NCBI RefSeq assembly: GCF_028613635.1
Contig: NZ_JAQRMY010000001.1
Span: 167,778 to 231,777 of the forward strand
DNA from: Devosia sp. ZB163
GTDB taxonomy: Bacteria > Pseudomonadota > Alphaproteobacteria > Rhizobiales > Devosiaceae
Direction of reading: 5' to 3'
Length of the DNA stretch: 64,000 nt
Each line of letters starts with the position of its first letter. Position 1 is the stretch's first letter. Under the pieces are notes generated by a model. The model was not told where the DNA came from, ran no database searches, and saw only the letters and a program-made list of their open reading frames with translations. The translations under genes were made by a program, and so were the position numbers. Of the stretch, positions 49,586 to 58,333 are shown piece after piece.

Positions 49586-49870
49586 ATGCCCGCCAAATCG
49601 AAGTCAGCCGACCCCGCCAGCACGGTCAGCGAAGACGCCATTCGCCACCGCGCCTATTTCATGTGGGAGGCCGACGGCCGTCCCGACGGCAAGCACGAGC
49701 ACTACTGGCACGAGGCCCATGCCGAGGCTGCGAGGGGCAGGACCCCGGCCGAGCCGAGAGCCAACGGCTCCGGGGCCAAGCCGGTGAAGGCCAAGGCTGC
49801 CGCGGACAAGCCGACGAAGAAAGCCGCAACCAGGCCCCGCGCCGCGGTCGCGGCCAGCAAGGCGAAATAG
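49586..49870 (+). CDS. DUF2934 domain protein
   Basis: 94 residues. DUF2934 motif IRHRAYFMWEADGRPDG followed by HYWHEAHAE in the N-terminal half; the C-terminal half is Ala/Lys/Pro-rich and probably disordered. Such proteins are common in rhizobia and often DNA- or stress-associated, but none has an established function. ATG 49586 has GAGGGAGCC upstream; an extension to 49538 lacks one. Confidence 0.75.
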   Translation: MPAKSKSADPASTVSEDAIRHRAYFMWEADGRPDGKHEHYWHEAHAEAARGRTPAEPRANGSGAKPVKAKAAADKPTKKAATRPRAAVAASKAK

Positions 49871-49910
49871 TCCCGGCGACGCATCGCCAGCAATACTGGC
49901 GACGGTCACC

Positions 49911-50004
49911 GCCTCCCTCCCCCGCGAGGGGGAGGGAATGAGGGGGGAGGAATGAGGGAGGGGGTGGTTCAGCGGGCCACCGAGGGACCCAGCACCCCCA
50001 AACC
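49911..50004. repeat. GC-rich palindromic repeat, copy 10 (variant with GCGA loop)
   Basis: CCTCCCTCCCCCGCGAGGGGGAGGG at the left, then an expanded GGGGGGAGGAATGAGGGAGGG stretch, and a C-rich right end. It occupies the gap between the DUF2934 and RidA stops and can act as a bidirectional hairpin. Confidence 0.75.
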
Positions 50005-50007
50005 CCC

Positions 50008-50358
50008 TCAGTCCTTGGCCGCGACGGCGATGATCTCGACCTTGAGCGAGGGATGCGCGAGGCGCGCCTCGATGCAGGCGCGGGCCGGCGGGTTGGCCGG
50101 GTCGATCCAGGCGTCGTAGACCGTGTTCATCGCGGCGAAATCCGAGATGTTGTTGAGCACGACCTGGCAGTAGAGGACCTTCGACTTGTGCGAGCCGGCT
50201 TCGGCGAGGAGCTTGTCGATCGTCTCCAGCACTTCGGACGTCTGCTTCTCGATCGTGCCGTTGTAGTCGGTCGCAACCTGGCCGGCGAGATAGACGGTGT
50301 TGCCATGGACCACGGACATGCTCATGCGCTTGCCGGGCTGGTGACGGGTGATGCTCAT
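50008..50358 (-). CDS. RidA/YjgF family protein (enamine/imine deaminase-like)
   Basis: 116 residues, full RidA fold: YLAGQVATD near the start, NISDFAAMNTVYDAWI, and RACIEARLAHPSLKVEIIAVA, with the Arg (in PARACIEAR) and Glu (VEIIAVA) used for substrate binding. RidA removes reactive enamines; the subgroup may act on other substrates. CAGGAGCATCAG precedes ATG. It is divergent from the sugar importer at 50823. Confidence 0.92.
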   Translation of the reverse strand: MSITRHQPGKRMSMSVVHGNTVYLAGQVATDYNGTIEKQTSEVLETIDKLLAEAGSHKSKVLYCQVVLNNISDFAAMNTVYDAWIDPANPPARACIEARLAHPSLKVEIIAVAAKD

Positions 50359-50822
50359 CTGATGCTCCTGAAGAGTACTGCGCGAGCCTCTTAGCCGCTG
50401 CGCCCTCCCGGCGGAAGCGGTCAATTTTGCGCAGCGCTCCCGGCGCGCACCGGCGGCAGGGCTCGCCAGGACGCTCGTCAGGACGGCCGGAGCATGCCTG
50501 ACGCGTTATCGCGAGCATCTGCTGACGCCGACGGGCGCCATGGACGCCGCTCCCGTGTATGACGCTCACCTGCACTTCGGTATCTCGAACCCCGTGTGTA
50601 CTATTTCGCACAAGTCATCTTTTACGTGTTTGTCTGACAACAGAGAAACACCCTCCGGAAACCCGATGTGATTACGATTGACCAACTATTGACTAGGTTT
50701 CGTTTTGCAGAAAGGATGCTGATGCGTGCCGCTCCAGAGGAGGGAAAGGGAGCTTGGGAGAGCTCCTGAGGTACGTACCTAATGACGCTACGCCGCCGCT
50801 GCGGCGGCCAGGGAGGAACAAC
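50359..50822. other. 464-bp intergenic region upstream of the RbsB-like gene
   Basis: No open frame with gene-like features. The part 50575-50720 is distinctly AT-richer than the surroundings and holds two TTGAC hexamers (50679 and 50689 region), so it is the likely promoter and regulator-binding area of the sugar importer. No convincing -10 box or dyad was identified. AGGGAGGAACAAC precedes the importer start. Confidence 0.5.
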
Positions 50823-51779
50823 ATGAAGTCTCTAGTCAGTCTGGCGGCCGTGCTGGCCGCCGGGTTGGTCCTGTCGACTGTTGCCTATGCCCAGGACAAG
50901 CCCAAGCTCGCCTTCGTCGTCAATGCCGCCTCCGATTTCTGGAAACTCGCCGAGGCCGGCGTGAAGAAGGCGCAGGGCGAACTGCCCAACTACGAACTCG
51001 AGTTCAAGTATCCCGCCCAGGGCACCGCGGCCCTGCAGAACGCGCTGATGGACGACCTCGTCGCCGCCGGCACCGACGCGATCATGATCTCGTCGGCCGA
51101 TCCCAAGAACTCGATCGACGCCTTCAACCGCATCGCCGCCCAGGTGCCGCTCTTCACCACCGACAGCGACGCCCCCGCCTCCAACCGCATCGCCTATCTG
51201 GGCTCGTCCAACACCGAAGCCGGCATCCAGGCCGGCGAGGAAATGGTCAAGGCCATGGCCGGCAAGGAAGGCAAGTGCATGGGCTTCGTCGGCTTCCTCG
51301 GCGCCGACAACGCCGTCGAGCGCATCAACGGCTTCAAGCAGGCCATCGAGGGCAAGGGCATCGAGCTGCTCGACGTGCGCGGCGACGACGTCGACTTCAC
51401 CAAGGCCCGGACCAATGTCGACGACGTGCTCGTCGCCAACCCCGAGGTCAACTGCATGGTCGGGTTCTATTCGTACAACTCGCCCAAGATCTACGAGGCC
51501 CTGCAGGCCGCCGGAAAGCTCGGCCAGATCACCGTCGTCGCCTTCGACGAGGATCCGGTGACGCTGGGCGCCGTCAAGGAAGGCTCGTTCGTCTCCACCA
51601 TCGTCCAGCAGCCCTTCGAATGGGGCTACCAGGGCATGTTGCTGATGGCCAAGTATCTCGAGGGCGACAAGTCCGGCATTCCCGAGAACAAGCTGATCAT
51701 CGTGCCGACCAAGGTGATCAACAAGGAGAACGTCGACGCCTTCGAAGCCGATCTCAAGGCCAAGATCAGCGGCGGCTGA
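50823..51779 (+). CDS. Sugar ABC transporter solute-binding protein (RbsB-like)
   Basis: 318 residues; signal peptide ending AYA (residue 23). Type I SBP of the ribose/galactose class (PKLAFVVNAASDFWKLAEAG; later DEDPVTLGAVKEGSF). Residues that contact pentose or hexose cannot be assigned securely. First gene of an RbsBAC-type operon. A hairpin follows the stop, as usual for an SBP-rich operon. Confidence 0.93.
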   Translation: MKSLVSLAAVLAAGLVLSTVAYAQDKPKLAFVVNAASDFWKLAEAGVKKAQGELPNYELEFKYPAQGTAALQNALMDDLVAAGTDAIMISSADPKNSIDAFNRIAAQVPLFTTDSDAPASNRIAYLGSSNTEAGIQAGEEMVKAMAGKEGKCMGFVGFLGADNAVERINGFKQAIEGKGIELLDVRGDDVDFTKARTNVDDVLVANPEVNCMVGFYSYNSPKIYEALQAAGKLGQITVVAFDEDPVTLGAVKEGSFVSTIVQQPFEWGYQGMLLMAKYLEGDKSGIPENKLIIVPTKVINKENVDAFEADLKAKISGG

Positions 51780-51786
51780 TCTCTTT

Positions 51787-51816
51787 GGCGGGCTCCGGCG
51801 GGGCCCGCCCTTCTTC
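51787..51816 (+). terminator. Hairpin with T-rich tail after the SBP gene
   Basis: GGCGGGC (51787-51793) pairs with GCCCGCC (51803-51809), followed by CTTCTTCT. Probably a partial terminator that reduces ATPase and permease expression relative to the binding protein. Confidence 0.55.
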
Positions 51817-51876
51817 TCCCGGGGTTTACCCGATGATAGCCTCCCCGCTGCGGCAGGGAACGAGTAGGGAAGTTCG

Positions 51877-53430
51877 ATGCCTGATGGCGGCAGCCCGGTG
51901 GGGGAACCGGAGATGGCCGGCAAGCCGTTCCTGCGGCTCACCGGCGTACGCAAGACCTATCCCGGCGTGGTGGCCCTCGCCGGCCTCGACATGACCGTGT
52001 CGCCCGGCGAGGTCATCGGCATCGTCGGCGAGAACGGCGCCGGCAAGTCCACCCTCATGAAGATCCTGGGCGGCGTCACCAAGCCCGATTCCGGCACGGT
52101 CGAGATCGACGGCGTGCGCTATGACGGGCTGACCGTCGGCGGCTCGATGCGCGCCGGCATCGCCTTCGTCCACCAGGAGCTCAACCTCTTCGACAATCTC
52201 GACGTCGCCGCCAATGTCTATATCGGCCGCGAGCCGCGCACCGGCGGCATCCTCAACCTCGTCGACGAGAAGAAGATGCGGGCCGACGTCGCCCCCTATC
52301 TCCGCCGGCTCGGCGCCCATTTCGCCCCCGATACGCCGGTAGCGCGGCTGTCGCTCGCCCAGCAGCAGATGGTCGAGATCGCCAGGGCCCTGTCGGTCAA
52401 TGCCCGCCTCGTCATCCTCGACGAGCCGACCTCATCGCTGCCCATCGCCGAGACCGACAAGCTTCTCGAGGTGATCGCCGGGCTCAAGGCCGAGGGCATC
52501 GCCGTCATCTTCATCTCGCACCGCCTCGCCGAGGTCGAGCGCGCCTGCGACCGCGTCATCGTCCTCCGCGACGGCGTCCTCGTCGCGCGGCTCGATCGCG
52601 CCGAGGTCACCCACGACAAGCTCGTCAAGCTGATGATCGGCCGCGACCTCAAGGTCGCCTATGCCCCGCCCCACGCCGCCCGAGGCGCGCCGGTACTCGC
52701 CGCACATGGCCTCCGCACCGCGACCTGGCCCACCCACGATGTCGATCTCGAGCTTCATGCCGGCGAAATCCTCGGCCTTGCGGGGCTGGTCGGCGCCGGC
52801 CGCACCGAGCTCGCCCGCGTGCTGTTCGGGGTCGATCGGGCCTATGGCGGCGCCATCCGGCTCGACGGCAAGCCGCTGACCCTGCGCGGCGCTTCAGACG
52901 CCGTCGAACGCGGCATCTTCCTCGTTCCCGAGGACAGGAAGGGCGCGGGCATCCTGCTCGACATGACGCTCGCCCAGAACATCACCCTGCCCGACCTGCC
53001 GGCCTATGCCCCCGGCGGCCTCGTCTCCGAGACGCGCGAACTGGTGCGCGCCGAGGCGAGCCGCGGCGAGCTCGCCATCAAGGCGCCGTCGGTGACGACG
53101 CGCACCGCCAGCCTTTCGGGCGGTAACCAGCAGAAGGTCGTGCTCGCCAAATGGCTGGCCATGAAGCCCCGCGTCCTGATCTTCGACGAACCCACGCGCG
53201 GCATCGACGTCGGCGCCAAGGCCGAGATCTACCGGCTGATGCGCGGCCTCGCCGAAGCCGGCGTCGCCGTGCTGATGATCTCGTCCGACATGGAGGAAGT
53301 CATAGGCGTCTCCGACCGCGTCGCCGTCATGCACGAGGGTCGCATCACCGGCATACTCGAGCGCGCCCAATGCACCGAGGAGAACATCCTGACCCTTGCC
53401 ATCGGCGCACCTCTGGCAAGGGCAGGCTAG
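51877..53430 (+). CDS. Sugar ABC transporter ATPase (RbsA-like, two ATPase domains)
   Basis: 517 residues. First domain: Walker A GENGAGKST, signature LSLAQQQMVEIARA, Walker B VILDEPTSSLP. Second domain: degenerate Walker A (GLVGAGRTE), signature LSGGNQQKVVLAKW, Walker B LIFDEPTRGID. A CUT2 fused ATPase as expected, with only the first Walker A canonical. ATG 51877; an internal ATG at codon 13 is possible. It lies 97 bases after the SBP gene. Confidence 0.93.
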   Translation: MPDGGSPVGEPEMAGKPFLRLTGVRKTYPGVVALAGLDMTVSPGEVIGIVGENGAGKSTLMKILGGVTKPDSGTVEIDGVRYDGLTVGGSMRAGIAFVHQELNLFDNLDVAANVYIGREPRTGGILNLVDEKKMRADVAPYLRRLGAHFAPDTPVARLSLAQQQMVEIARALSVNARLVILDEPTSSLPIAETDKLLEVIAGLKAEGIAVIFISHRLAEVERACDRVIVLRDGVLVARLDRAEVTHDKLVKLMIGRDLKVAYAPPHAARGAPVLAAHGLRTATWPTHDVDLELHAGEILGLAGLVGAGRTELARVLFGVDRAYGGAIRLDGKPLTLRGASDAVERGIFLVPEDRKGAGILLDMTLAQNITLPDLPAYAPGGLVSETRELVRAEASRGELAIKAPSVTTRTASLSGGNQQKVVLAKWLAMKPRVLIFDEPTRGIDVGAKAEIYRLMRGLAEAGVAVLMISSDMEEVIGVSDRVAVMHEGRITGILERAQCTEENILTLAIGAPLARAG

Positions 53431-53431
53431 A

Positions 53432-53476
53432 GCGTTTCGAGGAAAAAATGGCTGCGGTTTTCGGGTTCGGAAACGC
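53432..53476. repeat. Short Hyphomicrobiales-type inverted-repeat element
   Basis: GCGTTTC (53432-53438) and GAAACGC (53470-53476) enclose GAGGAAAAA ... CGGTTTTCGGG, the pattern of a short mosaic common between rhizobial genes (AGCGTTTC - AAAA - CGGTTTTC - GGAAA). It begins one base after the RbsA-like stop. Confidence 0.55.
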
Positions 53477-53500
53477 GACAGGAAAGTGACGGGGAAGGCA

Positions 53501-54508
53501 ATGAACAAGAAAGACCTGGGGCTGCTGGTTCTCATCCTCGTCGTCGGACTGGGTGTCTACCTGAAGAACCCGCTGTTCCTCTCGCCCAACAACCTCGCCA
53601 ACACGGCCAACCTGATTGGCCTCTTCGGCCTGTTCGCCATCGGGCAGGGCTTCGTCATCATCACCGGCGGCATCGAGCTCAGCGTCGGCTCGATGATCGC
53701 GCTTCTGGGTGTGCTGTTCGTCGACATGGTCGGCAACAAGGGCGTCCCCTGGCCCATCGCCATGGCCGTGGTGATAGTCCTCGGCCTCGCGCTCGGCCTC
53801 GCCCACGGCCTGCTCATCACCAAGCTGAAGATGCAGCCGTTCGTGGTGACGCTGTGCGGCCTGCTCATCTATCGCGGCATCGCGCGCGGCTACACCGCCG
53901 ACGCCACCGCCGGCTTCCCCTTCGGCTCCGTCTATCCCGGCCTCGATTTCTTCGTTGCCCGCTATTTCGGCATCCCCGTCTCGGTCTACGTGCTGGCCGT
54001 CGTCGCCGTGATCGCCTGGTTCACGCTGCACCGCTCGGTCTTCGGCCGCTATCTCTTCGCCATCGGCAAGAACGAGGAGGCCGCGCGGTTCTCGGGCATC
54101 CGCACCGACCTCGTCGTCACCTCCGCCTATGTCATCTGTGCCGGCCTCACCGCGCTCGCCGCGATCTTTTTTGCCATGTACACGCGCTCGGTCCAGCCGA
54201 GCTCGCAGGGCAATTTCTACGAGCTCTACGCCATCGCCGCGGCGGTGCTCGGCGGCTTCTCGCTGCGCGGCGGCGAGGGCTCGATCGTCGGCGTCATCCT
54301 CGGCACGATCCTGCTGCAGGAGTTGCAGAACCTTGTGAACCTCCTCGGCATCCCCTCTTCGCTCAACTTCGCGGTGATGGGCGGCGTCATCCTCATCGGC
54401 GTCATCGTCGACCAGCAATGGGGCGCCATCCGCGCCCGCCGCAGGATCGTCGAGGCGGCGCGCGGCACTCCGACGGCAACCGCCAGTCCCGAGCGGGAAG
54501 TCTCCTAG
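53501..54508 (+). CDS. Sugar ABC transporter permease (RbsC-like)
   Basis: 335 residues, about ten membrane segments. CUT2 permease signatures: GQGFVIITGGIELSVGSMIA, the GGFSLRGGEGSIVGVILGT stretch and a GKNEEAARFSGI loop for ATPase contact. GGGGAAGG before ATG 53501. Completes the RbsBAC-type importer. Its stop TAG shares CTAG with the convergent HdeD-like gene. Confidence 0.94.
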   Translation: MNKKDLGLLVLILVVGLGVYLKNPLFLSPNNLANTANLIGLFGLFAIGQGFVIITGGIELSVGSMIALLGVLFVDMVGNKGVPWPIAMAVVIVLGLALGLAHGLLITKLKMQPFVVTLCGLLIYRGIARGYTADATAGFPFGSVYPGLDFFVARYFGIPVSVYVLAVVAVIAWFTLHRSVFGRYLFAIGKNEEAARFSGIRTDLVVTSAYVICAGLTALAAIFFAMYTRSVQPSSQGNFYELYAIAAAVLGGFSLRGGEGSIVGVILGTILLQELQNLVNLLGIPSSLNFAVMGGVILIGVIVDQQWGAIRARRRIVEAARGTPTATASPEREVS

Positions 54509-55071
54509 GCCGCGTGCCGCGAGCCGCCGCTATAGGCGATCCACAGGATCAGCACGCCGCTGCACAGCATGCTCACGCCCAGCATCAGGCCGAGGAACCA
54601 GCCGGCGTTGAAGGGAAAGCGCGTCAGCACGGCCACCGCGAGGACGATGTCGAGGATGCCCGAGGCCAGCAGCCAGGGCCAGATCACGGGTATGCTCGTC
54701 CGCTGCGCCACCGCTATGGCCACCTTGGCCAGTCCCGATGCGGCAAAGAACCCGACGAGCACTGAAGTCAGCATGTCCCCGCCGCCTACGGGCGCCCAGA
54801 GCAGCAATGCCCCCGCCGCGGCCGCCGCCAGCGCACCGCCGAAACCGAGCCAGGCCTTCCAGCCCTCCCGGCCGGAGAACCAGGTCATCACCCCGGCCGT
54901 CAGGCCACCGAGCAGCAGCAGCCAGCCCACGATCCGTTCGATGGCCTGGCCGGTCATGGCCGGCGCGAAGATGGCTCCCAGGCCCAGTATCGCGAGGATC
55001 ACTCCGGCGATCGTATAGGCCATCCTGCTCTGGCGAATCTTGTCCGTCGTGATCGGAAATGAGCGCATCAT
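54505..55071 (-). CDS. HdeD/DUF308 family membrane protein
   Basis: 188 residues, six hydrophobic segments in three repeats (GVILAILGLGAIFAPAMTG; LLWAPVGGGDMLTSVLVGFF; AYSGG near the end). HdeD-like proteins contribute to acid resistance at high density in E. coli; the molecular role is unknown. It overlaps the DUF1622 gene stop at its start (ATGATG/TGA), so they are coupled. Confidence 0.88.
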   Translation of the reverse strand: MMRSFPITTDKIRQSRMAYTIAGVILAILGLGAIFAPAMTGQAIERIVGWLLLLGGLTAGVMTWFSGREGWKAWLGFGGALAAAAAGALLLWAPVGGGDMLTSVLVGFFAASGLAKVAIAVAQRTSIPVIWPWLLASGILDIVLAVAVLTRFPFNAGWFLGLMLGVSMLCSGVLILWIAYSGGSRHAA

Positions 55072-55442
55072 CCTGCCTCCGGCTTGCGTTCGCGCATGCG
55101 CTTCTCATCGAGTTCGCGCAGCTCCGTCTGGTCGCGTTCGAGGAAGAAGTTGAGGAAGGTCCGGATCCCCGCGATCGCCGCCAGCTTGCCGATATCCTCC
55201 CAGTTCGGTGCCAGCGCCGTCTCGATGATGTCGGCGGCAAGCTGGATGGTGAGACCGGCGACGAGCCAGCGCGAGAACTGCAGCCAGACCAGGCGCGCCC
55301 GGTGCTGGTCGACCGGCCTGAAGATCAGGCCGACGGAGCGGATGAACGCATCGATCGTGCCGTAGGCGACGACCGCCAGCGCCATCAGGTTGAACAGCGG
55401 GACAAAGAACTCGGTGGCACGGGTAAGCCACTCCTCAAGCAT
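55068..55442 (-). CDS. DUF1622 family membrane protein
   Basis: 124 residues, two to three membrane segments (FFVPLFNLMALAVVAYGTID; FSRWLVAGLTIQLAADIIE) and a charged C-terminus (FFLERDQTELRELDEKRMRE). DUF1622 is uncharacterised. ATG 55442 begins at the family N-terminus. Upstream partner of the HdeD-like gene. Confidence 0.85.
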   Translation of the reverse strand: MLEEWLTRATEFFVPLFNLMALAVVAYGTIDAFIRSVGLIFRPVDQHRARLVWLQFSRWLVAGLTIQLAADIIETALAPNWEDIGKLAAIAGIRTFLNFFLERDQTELRELDEKRMRERKPEAG

Positions 55443-55530
55443 TCCTGCCCTCCTCGGCGAGGAGGAGGCGGACTTGGTCCCGCCACACATCCATGCGAAA
55501 GTTGGTTAGCGAGTAGTAAATGCGTATGGA

Positions 55531-55761
55531 GTGAGTGCAGTGCTTCGCGAGACCAATGGCGAGTGGAATGGGGGCAATGGCCGCTGGTGCCGGGCCTGCA
55601 AGCAGCCGATCGAACAGGGCCAGGCCGCGACACGCCTGACGTTCGACCAGGATCCGCACGGCTTCGATGGTCTCACCGGCGACTATCACACCACCTGTTC
55701 GAGGCCCTACGCCTCGATCGCCCGGGCGCTCGACGCCCTGTCGCGCTTTCCGCGCGGGTAG
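55531..55761 (+). CDS. Small Cys-containing protein, conserved in type
   Basis: 76 residues (GTG 55531; GTG 55540 possible). WCRACKQPIEQGQAATRLTF then GLTGDYHTTCSRPYASIARA: three cysteines and a histidine spaced like a small zinc-binding knuckle (CxxC ... HxxxC). I recall similar small rhizobial proteins but no function. It lies between two minus-strand membrane-protein genes. Confidence 0.6.
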   Translation: MSAVLRETNGEWNGGNGRWCRACKQPIEQGQAATRLTFDQDPHGFDGLTGDYHTTCSRPYASIARALDALSRFPRG

Positions 55762-55793
55762 TCCGGTCGCGTCGGCCAGCATCGCCGCCCTCC

Positions 55794-56243
55794 TCAGATG
55801 AACGGGCCGAGCCGGAACAGGATGCTGAGGACGGCGAATATGCCGACCAGCAGCAGCAGAACGGCGAGGACCAGGTTGAAGGAGAACGGGAAGGGGCTCT
55901 CGGCGTGGATGCTTCCCTCACGTTCGAGCGCGGCACGTTGCCCCCTGAGCTGGGCCATGTATCTGAGCTGGTAGATGATGCCGGCGATGAGCGTCACGAT
56001 CCCGATGAGGATCAGAGTGACGCCGAAATTCCGCGCCGCATGGTCGCGAAGCTGCCCCGTGCCCTGGATACCCTCGATCACCTTGTAGATCGTGAACCCG
56101 AAGCTGATCAGTGACAGCGACGTGCGGGTCACGGCCATCATGTTGCGGTCCGCCGCGAGGCGGGTGCGCTGGAACGCCAGCCCGGTCCGTCGGGCTGCCA
56201 GGTCCGTCCCCCGGTCGTCGTCGATCATGAAGGGATCGGGCAT
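55794..56243 (-). CDS. DUF202/YidH family membrane protein
   Basis: 149 residues. LAARRTGLAFQRTRLAADRN is the DUF202 motif, followed by three membrane segments (LSLISFGFTIYKVIEGI; LILIGIVTLIAGIIYQL; LVLAVLLLLVGIFAVLSIL). Function unknown. ATG 56243 has GAGGGGGGCGTG upstream. Confidence 0.85.
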   Translation of the reverse strand: MPDPFMIDDDRGTDLAARRTGLAFQRTRLAADRNMMAVTRTSLSLISFGFTIYKVIEGIQGTGQLRDHAARNFGVTLILIGIVTLIAGIIYQLRYMAQLRGQRAALEREGSIHAESPFPFSFNLVLAVLLLLVGIFAVLSILFRLGPFI

Positions 56244-56673
56244 CACGCCCCCCTCGATACGATCAGACGCGAGGAAGTCTGGTTCTCCGCGGCCATGGGC
56301 CATCCTCAGTGGGCGGCCCGAGCCCGGTTATCGATGCTCTGGTGACTCAGTCATGGCGCGCGCGTTGCGGCACCAGCGAGGAGACTGCTCGGGGACTTAA
56401 AGCATGGTGCGCTTTGCGCCGTGGTTTCCGTGAAAGGAGCAAACTGGCGAAAACTCGTCGCGCAATGGAGGCAATCCGGGCCGCGGGTTAAGGAAGTCGC
56501 AGCGCCCACGCGGGGGGCGCTTGTCGTTCGGCGACTCCAGTCGGCCTCGTTTGAACGGAAATAGAGTCTGTTTTTCGCCGTTCACTTAACGGCGCGCTGC
56601 ACCAAAACATGGAGAAGTCCCCGCAGCGGGTTCCTCACGCTCGCGTTCAACCAGGAGCGAGAGGGATTTCATC
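56244..56673. other. 430-bp intergenic region upstream of the sulfatase
   Basis: No gene-like open frame. The centre (56395-56590) is less GC-rich than the coding flanks and probably contains promoters for the DUF202 gene (minus) and the sulfatase (plus). No reliable -35/-10 pair, riboswitch or operator seen. Ribosome site GGAGCGAGAGGG lies before the sulfatase ATG. Confidence 0.4.
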
Positions 56674-58176
56674 ATGCCCGCCAGCAAACCAAACGTCCTC
56701 GTGATGTGGGGCGACGATATCGGCCAGTCGAACCTCAGCTGCTACAGCAAGGGGGTGATGGGCTACCGGACGCCCAATATCGATCGCATCGCCGATGAGG
56801 GGATGTGTTTCACCGACTCCTATGCCGAACAGAGCTGCACCGCCGGCCGGGCCTCCTTCATCACCGGTCAGTGTGGCCTCCGCACCGGGCTCACCAAGGT
56901 CGGTCTCCCCGGCGCCGAACTCGGGCTCAAGGCCGAGGACATCACCATCGCCGAAGCGCTGAAGCCGCTGGGCTACCGCACCGGCCAGTTCGGCAAGAAC
57001 CACCTCGGCGACCGCGACGAGCACCTGCCCACGATGCACGGGTTCGACGAGTTCTTCGGCAACCTCTACCACCTCAATGCTGAGGAGGAGCCGGAGGAAG
57101 TCGACTATCCCAACGAGAAGGACTTCCCGAACTTCAGGAAGAAGTACGGCCCGCGCGGCGTGCTGCACTGCTGGGCCGACGGCAAGGGCGGGCAGAAGAT
57201 CGAGAACACCGGCCCCCTGACGAGGAAGCGCATGGAAACGATCGACCTCGATTTCCTTGCGGCAGCCAAGAAGTTCATCCAGGCCGCCCACGATGCGGGC
57301 GAGCCGTTCTTCGTGTGGTTCAACACCACGCACATGCATGCCTGGACCCACGTGGATCCGAAGAGCCGTGGCCAGTCCGGCCGCTGGCAGTCCGAGTACC
57401 ACGACGTGATGATCGATCACGACAAGTGCATCGGCGAGATGCTCGACTTCCTCGACAAGCTCGGCATCGCCGACAACACGTTCGTGCAGTACTCGACCGA
57501 CAACGGCCCGCACATGAACACCTGGCCCGATGCGGGGATGACCCCCTTCCGGTCCGAGAAGAACACGAGCTGGGAGGGCGCCTATCGCGTGCCGTGCATG
57601 GTTCGCTTCCCCGGCAAGATCAAGGCCGGCTCGGTGTCGAACGAGATCATCAGCCACCTCGACTGGTTCCCGACCATCCTCGCCGTTGCCGGCGAGGACG
57701 ACATCGTCGACAAGCTGAAGAAGGGCCAGAAGATCGGCGGCCAGACCTTCAAGGTCCACCTCGACGGCTTCAACCTGCTGCCGTACCTGACCGGCAAGGC
57801 GGACAAGAGCCCGCGCCAGGGCTTCATCTATTTCACCGACGAGGGCGACGTGGCGGCACTGCGCTACGACAACTGGAAGATGCTGTTCCTCGAACAGCGG
57901 GTCGAGAAGACGCTCAAGATCTGGCAGGAGCCGTTCATCGTCCTGCGCACGCCATACATCTTCAACCTGCGGTTGGACCCGTACGAGCGCGCCCAACAGA
58001 CGTCGAACACCTACTACGACTGGATGTTCCGGCACATCTACATGCTGGTGCCGGCGCAGGCCATGGTCGGCGAGTTCCTTGCCACCTTCAAGGAGTTCCC
58101 GCCGCGGCAGAAGGCGGCGAGCTTCAGCCTCGACCAGGTGGTCGAGACCATGACCGATGCGGCGACGGGCGCGTAG
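56674..58176 (+). CDS. Type I sulfatase (arylsulfatase-like), cytoplasmic
   Basis: 500 residues. Metal site WGDDIGQSN at the N-terminus; sulfatase signature SCTAGRASF with Cys55 to be converted to formylglycine (C-x-A-x-R type); GQFGKNHLGD; and YSTDNGPHMNTWPD with the second metal Asp-Asn. No signal peptide, so the substrate is cytoplasmic or imported. Family S1, often annotated arylsulfatase A. A formylglycine-generating enzyme is needed but not in this window. Possibly desulfates an imported sugar or sugar derivative, given the neighbouring sugar-acid genes. Confidence 0.9.
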   Translation: MPASKPNVLVMWGDDIGQSNLSCYSKGVMGYRTPNIDRIADEGMCFTDSYAEQSCTAGRASFITGQCGLRTGLTKVGLPGAELGLKAEDITIAEALKPLGYRTGQFGKNHLGDRDEHLPTMHGFDEFFGNLYHLNAEEEPEEVDYPNEKDFPNFRKKYGPRGVLHCWADGKGGQKIENTGPLTRKRMETIDLDFLAAAKKFIQAAHDAGEPFFVWFNTTHMHAWTHVDPKSRGQSGRWQSEYHDVMIDHDKCIGEMLDFLDKLGIADNTFVQYSTDNGPHMNTWPDAGMTPFRSEKNTSWEGAYRVPCMVRFPGKIKAGSVSNEIISHLDWFPTILAVAGEDDIVDKLKKGQKIGGQTFKVHLDGFNLLPYLTGKADKSPRQGFIYFTDEGDVAALRYDNWKMLFLEQRVEKTLKIWQEPFIVLRTPYIFNLRLDPYERAQQTSNTYYDWMFRHIYMLVPAQAMVGEFLATFKEFPPRQKAASFSLDQVVETMTDAATGA

Positions 58177-58181
58177 TCACA

Positions 58182-58212
58182 AGGGCCGGGCAGCCGACTG
58201 CTGCCCGGCCCT
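58182..58212. terminator. Perfect 13-bp hairpin after the sulfatase gene
   Basis: AGGGCCGGGCAGC (58182-58194), 5-base loop, GCTGCCCGGCCCT (58200-58212). No T tract; it separates the sulfatase from the convergent SDR gene. Confidence 0.6.
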
Positions 58213-58333
58213 CCCAGTCCGCTGCACCGGGACTGGTCAATCCATCCGTGTCGCCGACTCGCCGAGATACCGGTAGCGGAAGCCATCGAGCGCGGTGAAC
58301 CTGCCGCTCGTGCAGTTCCCCCGATTCCCGCTG

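Noticed and set aside
56309-56491. Small open frame upstream of the sulfatase
   Set aside because: Codon use does not match real genes here, no ribosome site, and no recognisable protein feature. It is treated as intergenic sequence.
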